Below are positions 36,683-43,893 of a DNA stretch of 64,000 bases, in pieces. The stretch's first letter is position 1. Every line of letters starts with the position of its first letter. Source of the DNA: Deltaproteobacteria bacterium (lineage in GTDB: Bacteria; JAGRBM01; JAHCIT01). Location: NCBI GenBank assembly GCA_026129095.1, contig JAHCIT010000006.1:62001-126000 (forward strand), written 5' to 3'. The position numbers and the translations under genes are program-made. Under the pieces are notes generated by a model. That model worked only from the letters and a program-made list of their open reading frames with translations. It searched no databases and had not been told where the DNA came from.

Positions 36683-39600
36683 GTGAGCGATACTCTTTCT
36701 CGTCTAGACCAGCTTCGGGCCACCTGGCAGGCCCGGTTGCCGCTGTCGTCCGACGATCTCAGGCGGCTGCGCGAGCACTGGGAAATCGTTCACACCTACA
36801 ACTCGAACGCGATCGAAGGGAATACGCTTACCCTCGGCGAGACCAAGGCGATCCTGATCGACGGGATCACCATCAGCGGCAAGCCGCTTCGGGAAATCCT
36901 CGAAGCCACCAATCACAAGTCGGCGATGGGGCTTCTCTACCGGCTGGCCGAGTCAAAGACGCCGCTGACGGAACCGGAAATCCTGGACCTTCACCGGCTG
37001 ATCCTGAACGCGATCCGGCCCGACGACGCCGGGCGCTACCGCACAGATACGGTTCGGGTCGGTGGTTCCCGTCATGTATTTCCGAACCCGGCCAAGGTCC
37101 CGGACCTGATGGCGGAGTTTGTTGCCGGGATTGCGAAGGAAACTGGCCATCCGGTGAAAATCGCCGCCCGCGCCCACTTCCGGTTTGTCGCCATTCACCC
37201 GTTCGCCGACGGCAACGGACGTACAGCCCGTCTGCTGATGAACCTGCTGCTCATGAGGTCGGGCTATCCGCCTGCGTTCCTGCCGGTCGAACGGCGGGGC
37301 GAGTATTACGACCTGCTCGAAGAGTCTCATACAAAGGGGACGGGCCGCTTCGAATCATTCATCGCCGAATGCGTGGCGGAGTCTCTTGAAGATACGCTTG
37401 AGGGGTTGGGCGGAGTGGATGCGGCTCCGGCGGCTCCTGCCGCCGCTCCGGCAACAAAGACCAGACCGGCGGGCACGGCCGGGCGCTCGTCCCGGTGGAA
37501 CGAGGAAGACCTCTCGGAGGGACCGGCCGTGGCCTTGCTGGAAAAGCTGGGCTGGACATTCATCGAGAGCGAACGCCTGAATTCCGACCGGGATACGAAC
37601 CGGGACGCGATTCTGGCCAGACGGCTGGAGAAGGCGCTCCGGAGGCTGAACCCGTGGCTGTCGGACGACAATCTCCACCGGGCCGTCCGCTCGGTCACGC
37701 ATATCCCCGCCACGGGCCTGATCGAGGCGAACGAGCGGGTTCACCGGACCCTCGTGCATACGCTGTCGCTGGAACAGGACCTGAACGACGGACGCGGGAA
37801 GATCGGCCGCGACGTCCATTTCATCGACTTCGCCAATTCGCGGAATAACGAGTTCGTCGTCACCCGGCAGTTCGATGTCCAGGGGGCCAATCAGCGGCGG
37901 ATCTTCGATGCCGTCTGCTTCGTGAACGGTCTCCCGCTGGCGATCATCGAGTGCAAGTCGCCCACGCTCGGCGAAAAGTGGTTCGAGGAGGCGATGAAAT
38001 CCCTGAACCTCTATCAGGAGGCGAAGGACGAATACGCCGGTCAGGGCGTCCCGAAGGCGTTCGAAGCGACACAGGTGGTCGCCGCGCTTGCGGGCTCGTC
38101 CGGGGCAAAACTCGCCACCGTGCTGACTCCGGACCGGCATTATGCCGAGTGGCGGGAGCCGTTCCCACTATCGCGGGAGGCCGTCGCTGGTCTCGTCGGC
38201 CGCGAGGTGACGCCACAGGATCTTCTGATCGCGAGCGCCCTTTCGCCGGAAAGCCTGCTCGACCTCGTTTCGAACTTCGTCGTTTTTGAACCCGAAGGGG
38301 CGAGGCGCGTCAAGAAACTCGCCAAGTACCAGCAGTTCATCGCCGTGAACCGGGCGCTAGACCGCATCAGAACCGCTCCTGACCCGGCGGCCCGTGGCGG
38401 CATAGTCTGGCACACCCAGGGCTCGGGCAAATCGCTCACGATGCTCTGGCTGGCGGTGAAACTGCGCCGGCTGGCGGCTCTGGAGAACCCGTCCATTGTG
38501 ATCGTCACGGACCGTACGGATCTCGACACCCAGATCAGCGAGACCTTTGAGCGGTGCGGCTTCCCGAATCCCCAGCAGGCGAAAAGCGTCCGGCATCTGG
38601 CCGAACTACTCGGGGCCGGATCGGGCCTCACGATCACGACAACGATCCAGAAGTTTCAGGGCGTGTCCGGCGGCAAGCAGACGGCCCTGAACGAGGCGTC
38701 GAACCTGTTTGTCCTTGTCGATGAGGCGCACCGGACCCAGTACAAATCGCTCGCGGCCCGCATGCGTCAGGCCCTTCCGAATGCCTGCTTCCTGGGTTTT
38801 ACCGGAACGCCGATCGACAAGAACGACCGTTCCACCCCGAAGGTTTTCGGCCCCTACATCCATACCTATCCGATCCAGCAGGCGGTGGAAGACGGCGCGA
38901 CGGTTCCCATTTATTACGAAGGCCGTCTGACCGAGCTTCACGTCGAAGGCTCGTCGCTCGATGCGGTATTTGGCCGGGTGTTCGCGGACAAGTCGGATGA
39001 TGAAAAGGCGGCCATCCGCAAGAAGTTCGTCACCTACGAGGCGGTCGCCGGGGCTCCGAGCCGGATCACGCGAATCTGCACGGACCTCGTCGACCATTTC
39101 GAGAAGTTCATCCGGCCGAACGGATTCAAGGCGCAGGTTGTCGCCTGCACGCGGGACGCCGCCGTCACCTACCTTGAAACGCTGGAACGGCTGGGAGCAC
39201 CCGAGTGCGCGCTCATCATGTCCGGCACCCATACGGATGAGGACCGGCTCGCACGGCATCACAAGTCCAGGGAACAGCAGAAGGAGCTGATCGCCCGGTT
39301 TATCAACAAGGACGATCCGCTTTCAATTTTAGTCGTCTGCGACATGCTGCTGACCGGCTTCGATGCGCCGGTCGAACAGGTGATGTATCTGGACAGCCCC
39401 CTCAAAGAGCACAATCTTCTCCAGGCAATCGCCCGCGTGAACCGCACGGCCGAAGGCAAGACTTACGGTCTTGTGGTGGACTACTGGGGCATCTCCGATG
39501 AACTCCAGGACGCGCTGGCCGTTTTCGATCCCAAAGACATTCAGGGCGCGCTGGTGGAGATTTCCAGCGAGCTGCCGAGGCTGGAGAACCGGCACCGGCA

Positions 39601-40492
39601 GGTCATGGACCTGTTCAGGAAGGTGGACCGCAAAGACCCGGAAGCCTGTCTCCGGATTCTGGAGCCTGAAGACCGGCGGGCCGAGTTCGAAGCGAAGTTC
39701 CGCAAGTTCGCCCAGAGCATGGACATGGTTCTGCCCGATCCCGCCGCCCTGAAGTTCCAGAAAGACCTGACCTGGCTTGGCAAACTCCGCGTCATGGCCC
39801 GTGCGCGGTTCCGCGATGATAGCCTCGATCTCTCCGGCTGCGGCGCAAAGGTCAAAAAACTCATTGAGGAATACGTACGAGCTGACGAGGTTGTCCAACT
39901 CACGGAGCCGGTTTCGATCTTCTCGAAGCGGTTCGATGAAGAAGTGGACAAGCTCAAGTCTCCGGAGGCGAAAGCCAGCGAGATGGAACACGCCGTCAAG
40001 CACGAGATCAGTGTCAAGATCTCCGAAGACCCCGTGTTCTACCAGAAACTCTCGGAACGTCTGGAGGAGATTATCCGTGACCGCAGGGAGCATCGTATCC
40101 AGGCGGCAGAGGCGATCAAGCGGCTGCAACTGGTCCTCGACGAACTCCGTGGCCGTCATCAGCAAGCGAACTCTTTGGGCCTAAGTGATGAGGAACTAGC
40201 GTTTTTCAACGCGATCCAGGCGCCGGGGAGTTCCAATACGCTCAAGGAGGAACCCGCTCCATATGGGAATGCTCACTCTCCCCAAGAGCAGGAACGGGCG
40301 AAACTCGCCGCGGAAGTTTTCGCCATGCTTAAAGAACTCGCCGTCATTGACTGGGTCCGCAAAGAGGATGTCCAGAGGGAAATGCGCCGTCAGGTCAAGC
40401 GGCGACTCCGCTTCGCTGGGTTCGGCGATGATGAGACAGAAAAACTGACCACCTCGCTGATGGATCTCGCCAGAGCACGGCTCGCGAAGTGA
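36683..40492 (+). CDS. hsdR: Fic domain-HsdR fusion (type I restriction endonuclease)
   Basis: 1269 aa from GTG 36683. Residues ~30-240 are a Fic domain: the inhibitory helix motif SNAIEGN (S-x3-E-G, class II, at the N-terminus) and the full catalytic HPFADGNGRTAR. A Pro/Ala linker of ~30 residues joins it to a complete HsdR: RWNEEDLSEGPAVALLEKLGW start, nuclease FDAVCFVNGLPLAIIECKS (D..ExK), Walker A HTQGSGKS, VDEAH, GFTGTP and the C-terminal HsdR helices. HsdR cuts and translocates DNA. Fic domains transfer AMP from ATP to target proteins. Fusing both suggests an AMPylation-controlled or dual-effector restriction enzyme. Confidence 0.94.
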   Translation: MSDTLSRLDQLRATWQARLPLSSDDLRRLREHWEIVHTYNSNAIEGNTLTLGETKAILIDGITISGKPLREILEATNHKSAMGLLYRLAESKTPLTEPEILDLHRLILNAIRPDDAGRYRTDTVRVGGSRHVFPNPAKVPDLMAEFVAGIAKETGHPVKIAARAHFRFVAIHPFADGNGRTARLLMNLLLMRSGYPPAFLPVERRGEYYDLLEESHTKGTGRFESFIAECVAESLEDTLEGLGGVDAAPAAPAAAPATKTRPAGTAGRSSRWNEEDLSEGPAVALLEKLGWTFIESERLNSDRDTNRDAILARRLEKALRRLNPWLSDDNLHRAVRSVTHIPATGLIEANERVHRTLVHTLSLEQDLNDGRGKIGRDVHFIDFANSRNNEFVVTRQFDVQGANQRRIFDAVCFVNGLPLAIIECKSPTLGEKWFEEAMKSLNLYQEAKDEYAGQGVPKAFEATQVVAALAGSSGAKLATVLTPDRHYAEWREPFPLSREAVAGLVGREVTPQDLLIASALSPESLLDLVSNFVVFEPEGARRVKKLAKYQQFIAVNRALDRIRTAPDPAARGGIVWHTQGSGKSLTMLWLAVKLRRLAALENPSIVIVTDRTDLDTQISETFERCGFPNPQQAKSVRHLAELLGAGSGLTITTTIQKFQGVSGGKQTALNEASNLFVLVDEAHRTQYKSLAARMRQALPNACFLGFTGTPIDKNDRSTPKVFGPYIHTYPIQQAVEDGATVPIYYEGRLTELHVEGSSLDAVFGRVFADKSDDEKAAIRKKFVTYEAVAGAPSRITRICTDLVDHFEKFIRPNGFKAQVVACTRDAAVTYLETLERLGAPECALIMSGTHTDEDRLARHHKSREQQKELIARFINKDDPLSILVVCDMLLTGFDAPVEQVMYLDSPLKEHNLLQAIARVNRTAEGKTYGLVVDYWGISDELQDALAVFDPKDIQGALVEISSELPRLENRHRQVMDLFRKVDRKDPEACLRILEPEDRRAEFEAKFRKFAQSMDMVLPDPAALKFQKDLTWLGKLRVMARARFRDDSLDLSGCGAKVKKLIEEYVRADEVVQLTEPVSIFSKRFDEEVDKLKSPEAKASEMEHAVKHEISVKISEDPVFYQKLSERLEEIIRDRREHRIQAAEAIKRLQLVLDELRGRHQQANSLGLSDEELAFFNAIQAPGSSNTLKEEPAPYGNAHSPQEQERAKLAAEVFAMLKELAVIDWVRKEDVQREMRRQVKRRLRFAGFGDDETEKLTTSLMDLARARLAK

Positions 40493-40495
40493 TCC

Positions 40496-41224
40496 ATGGT
40501 ACTTCGTTCCTTCCAGTTCGGTAACACCCGAATCAGCTACCGGACGATCCGCTCCAGCCGGCGGACCACAATAGGCATTGCTGTAAAACCAGACGGGAAA
40601 GTTGTGGCTTCGGTGCCACAGGGCATAACGGTTTCCAAAGTGGACCGGGCCATTCGGTCCAAAGCCCGTTGGATCTACCAGAAGCAGCTTGAGGCGCGGG
40701 AGTTACAGTCCCAGCAGCCTTCCGGCAGGGAATTCGTTGACGGCGAGACGTTCAAATATCTGGGCCGGGGGTACCGGTTGCGGATTTCAGTGGGTCACCA
40801 GTCCGAGGTTCGTCTGATGAATGGCCGCTTAAGAGTCATCGTGGCAAACAAGCCCGCGAGTGGGCGCAAGCCTGAGCTGGTCCGTTCCGCCCTGATAGAA
40901 TGGTATCGACAGCATGCGATCCAGCGTCTCGCCGAACGAATGGATTACTGGTCCAGAAGGATGGGGATATCACGTCCCAGAATGTTGCTGGGAGACCAGA
41001 ATCGCCGCTGGGGGAGTTGTAGCGCGAAAGGCGAAGTCCGGATCAACTGGCGGATTATTCAGGCCCCCATGAGGATCGTAGACTATGTGATTGTCCACGA
41101 ACTGGTCCATCTGATCCATCCGGATCACTCAAGGGCATACTGGAAAGCGCTTCATCGTGTCTTGCCGGATGCGCCTCAACGAAAATCCCGCCTGTATCTC
41201 ATCGGCCCCGAGCTGATGTGGTGA
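40496..41224 (+). CDS. YgjP-like metallohydrolase (DUF45)
   Basis: 242 aa, starting 3 bases after the hsdR stop. FQFGNTRISYRTIRSSRRTTIGIAV N-terminus, QNRRWGSCSAKGEVRINWRI and the zinc motif VIVHELVHLIHPDHSRAYW (HExxH plus downstream His) identify the YgjP/DUF45 family. Genes of this family are recurrent neighbours of type I RM systems; a processing-protease role has been suggested but not settled. Last gene of the operon; convergent with the Nudix-like gene. Confidence 0.88.
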   Translation: MVLRSFQFGNTRISYRTIRSSRRTTIGIAVKPDGKVVASVPQGITVSKVDRAIRSKARWIYQKQLEARELQSQQPSGREFVDGETFKYLGRGYRLRISVGHQSEVRLMNGRLRVIVANKPASGRKPELVRSALIEWYRQHAIQRLAERMDYWSRRMGISRPRMLLGDQNRRWGSCSAKGEVRINWRIIQAPMRIVDYVIVHELVHLIHPDHSRAYWKALHRVLPDAPQRKSRLYLIGPELMW

Positions 41225-41250
41225 GCGGGATTTCCGGAATGAGGACTGCT

Positions 41251-41703
41251 TCAGTCGTCTTCGAGCATGCCGAACTCGTCCATCTCTTTCATCCATGAAT
41301 ACAATGACCGGCGCACCGGCAGGCAGGCATCTTTCCGGACCACAAAATCGGCAATGTCCATGTAGCGAATCCGTGGCAGCTTTGCCGCGGGAATACCCGC
41401 GTTGTCCCGGCAGTTTCCGGTCAGTTCCACTTCATGAATTGCCAGGGTGATGCTGCCGGTGAATGCCGGCGGCGACATCACCAGAAGTGATTTTTCCGAC
41501 ACCGGTAATCCTGTCTGCCTGAGAAAACTGGATTCAATTTCCTCCGGTACATCTTCGAAGGCCATCGTCACCCCTCCGGGCAGATCCCAGACCGCTCCGG
41601 TCTTCACGACGAGAATCTGACAGTCGTCGGTCATGAGTAGACCGCGAGCATGGATTTCTGGGGGCTTCCCCGTTATAGGATTTCGGGCGGTTGGTGGGTT
41701 CAT
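41251..41703 (-). CDS. Nudix-fold protein with degenerate catalytic box
   Basis: 150 aa. AVWDLPGGVTMAFED and the following segment align with the Nudix box G-x5-E-x7-REUxEExGU, but the REU...EE residues read SSF...RQ, so the metal ligands are missing. The fold is probably kept while hydrolysis is lost, as in Nudix-like ligand-binding regulators. It starts 6 bases after the lipoprotein gene stop, on the same strand. Confidence 0.6.
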   Translation of the reverse strand: MNPPTARNPITGKPPEIHARGLLMTDDCQILVVKTGAVWDLPGGVTMAFEDVPEEIESSFLRQTGLPVSEKSLLVMSPPAFTGSITLAIHEVELTGNCRDNAGIPAAKLPRIRYMDIADFVVRKDACLPVRRSLYSWMKEMDEFGMLEDD

Positions 41704-41709
41704 GACAGA

Positions 41710-43404
41710 TCAACGAACGCCATAAACCGTCAGATTCGCGACCCACGCTTCGCCGGCCGAACCCATGCCCTGTGTCAAACCCCCAAGGAACTGCATCCAG
41801 CCCCCCGCGAACTGGCCGTACGGAGACGGCGGGACGAACATGGAGGGACCGTCACCGGGCCAGCGGTCACGTCTTCCGGAAAAAACCTCGGAACTAGGCC
41901 CCATGCATACATTGACCCAGGTGTTCGTGGGCCAGCTCCAATGCGGTCCGAAAGCATCCAAGTAGTTCGCCCCCGGCGAACCGGTGGTCTGAAACCAGTC
42001 GATTCCAACCCGCGGCAATACGCCTGAACTCGAAGGTACCCAGACGGATGCACAAATCATCACCGGAGTGCCCCGCTGGAGTGCCGGCTTTGCCTCCGCG
42101 ACGGCGACGCCGACGTCCGTTCCGGTGACGACCGTCAGCTTCACGGCGCCAATCGTCGTATCCAAGGATTTTGAGCAGACGTTGTATCTCGGCACGAAAT
42201 TCACCGGATCATCGACGGTTTCGCAGTAAAATTTCGTAAAACCGTCGCGTTTGGCGCACCACGACGAGACCACTGACGTTCCTGCCGGGGGATTGGGAAA
42301 ACTGTTGCAATCAGGCGCGGCCGGAGGGGTTGAGGGGACCGTTACCGTAATATTTATGAATGCAGGTGCGGCGGAATCCACGGCGTTCGAGCAGTCGAGC
42401 CGGTAGGTCGTCGAGACCAGCGGTGTGACAACCGTATTACCACCGATGGGAGTAACGGAGCCGATACCGGTAATTGTGCAATTCGTCGCGTTGTTGACGG
42501 TCCACGTCAGCGTCACCGGCTGGCCGGAAATCACCGACACCGGATTCGCCGCAAACAGTACGATCTCAACCTGCGGGACGGGCGGCGGCGGGGCGGGCGT
42601 CACGGTGACGGTCACGCTCCGTGTGGCCGGGCTGCCCGCCCCGTTGCAGTTCAGCGCATAGATCGTCGGTGCGGTGGGCGTGACGGTTTTGCTCCCGCTC
42701 GGGATGGTGACGCTGCCGACGCCGTTATCGATGCTGCAAGCGGTGGCGTTCGTCACGCCGGACCACGCGAGCGTTGCCGTGCTGCCCGCCGTGATCGTCG
42801 CCGGCGAGGCCGTGAAAGTGCCGATACCGACTGGCGGCGGCGGGGCGGGCGTCACATTGATGGTGATGCTCTGGCTTGCGCTGTAACTGTCGTTCCGGCA
42901 GGTGACGAGGTGGGTGCTTCGAAGGAATACGGGGGAAATCGGGTACGACCAAACCGGTTCGTACTCAACCTCGTGATTGTCCAGCGTGCAGTAATCGGCA
43001 TTCATCGCAGACCAGTACAGCGTAACGGTTCCACCTTCAGGGACCGGATTGGGTGAAGCATATGCATAATTAAATGTAACCGGCTCTGGCGCGGGCGGAT
43101 CCGGCCGACGTTCAACAGTGACTTCCGCCTGGGTGCTTCCGGCGACGTTCGAACAGGCGAGTAGGTAGGTGACGGGAGGGTAAATCTGCACAACGATACT
43201 GTCCGACTCCGGACCGACTTCGGTACCGTTCAGCACGCAGCTATGTGCGTGCTCTACATTCCATGTGATGGTGGTCGCCTCTCCGGGTGAGACCTTATCG
43301 GGGGTTGCGGTGAGGCTGCCGATTACGGGGGGCTTTTCCTGTACACAGCCGGGCTGGAGTACCCAAAAGAGCATCAGCATGGCGGTTCTGGCGGCGGATT
43401 TCAT
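41710..43404 (-). CDS. Multi-domain Ig-like lipoprotein
   Basis: 564 aa from ATG 43404, with GAGGAG 7 bases upstream. The signal peptide (MKSAARTAMLMLFWVLQPGC) ends in a lipobox Cys. Four Ig-like domains of ~85-100 aa follow, each with one pair of Cys (such as SCVLNGTEVG and YLLACSNV) joined by Pro-rich linkers (TPAPPPPV). The last ~190 residues, with DCNSFPNPPAGTS and CETVDD, form a Cys-containing domain I do not recognise. Surface-anchored binding protein by design. It is unusual cargo among defence genes. Confidence 0.8.
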   Translation of the reverse strand: MKSAARTAMLMLFWVLQPGCVQEKPPVIGSLTATPDKVSPGEATTITWNVEHAHSCVLNGTEVGPESDSIVVQIYPPVTYLLACSNVAGSTQAEVTVERRPDPPAPEPVTFNYAYASPNPVPEGGTVTLYWSAMNADYCTLDNHEVEYEPVWSYPISPVFLRSTHLVTCRNDSYSASQSITINVTPAPPPPVGIGTFTASPATITAGSTATLAWSGVTNATACSIDNGVGSVTIPSGSKTVTPTAPTIYALNCNGAGSPATRSVTVTVTPAPPPPVPQVEIVLFAANPVSVISGQPVTLTWTVNNATNCTITGIGSVTPIGGNTVVTPLVSTTYRLDCSNAVDSAAPAFINITVTVPSTPPAAPDCNSFPNPPAGTSVVSSWCAKRDGFTKFYCETVDDPVNFVPRYNVCSKSLDTTIGAVKLTVVTGTDVGVAVAEAKPALQRGTPVMICASVWVPSSSGVLPRVGIDWFQTTGSPGANYLDAFGPHWSWPTNTWVNVCMGPSSEVFSGRRDRWPGDGPSMFVPPSPYGQFAGGWMQFLGGLTQGMGSAGEAWVANLTVYGVR

Positions 43405-43595
43405 ATCAAATCTCCTCGGATGGGGCGAAGCCTTCACCGAATAGCTATCTAGCCGGCGGCATACGCACAGCCTCTCGATCAGGTAGACGGATACCGGGCG
43501 GCCATTTTTTCACCCACGGACAAGAAAAGTGATTCCCTATGGCGGAATATTCAGATAATTCCCTCGTTCTTCTTCATGACGGAAGGAGAAGTGCC

Positions 43596-43805
43596 ATGAA
43601 CGGCGATGAAACGAACGATCCGATAATTTATACCGCGGAAATCCGGCCGAACGGTTCCGTCTGGTCGATCCGCTTTCCATTCGGACGAATCGAACTGGCA
43701 ACAGGCTACGGCCGGATTCAGGCGATGGAGATGGCCGAAGTGCTGCTCAGAATATCGATCGAACGCGGATGGGGGGCACCCGGATCAACTTCCGAGGCCG
43801 CATGA
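43596..43805 (+). CDS. Small protein of unknown function
   Basis: 69 aa from ATG 43596, preferred because AAGGAGAA sits at ideal distance; an in-frame ATG at 43539 has no ribosome site. The sequence (IIYTAEIRPNGSVWSIRFPFGRIELATG, then an amphipathic helix) suggests a small beta-alpha fold. No family recognised; convergent with the CHAT operon. Confidence 0.55.
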   Translation: MNGDETNDPIIYTAEIRPNGSVWSIRFPFGRIELATGYGRIQAMEMAEVLLRISIERGWGAPGSTSEAA

Positions 43806-43893
43806 ACAAGTAGCGGTAGTATCCTGAAAGTCTTGCTTTTCCCCTGAGGCCGGGATGACGGGTAAGGGTTAATAAGAAACGGACACGTTCGGT

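Noticed and set aside
37355-40165. Long minus-strand frames opposite the Fic-HsdR gene
   Set aside because: Shadows of a gene with full Fic, nuclease and helicase motifs.
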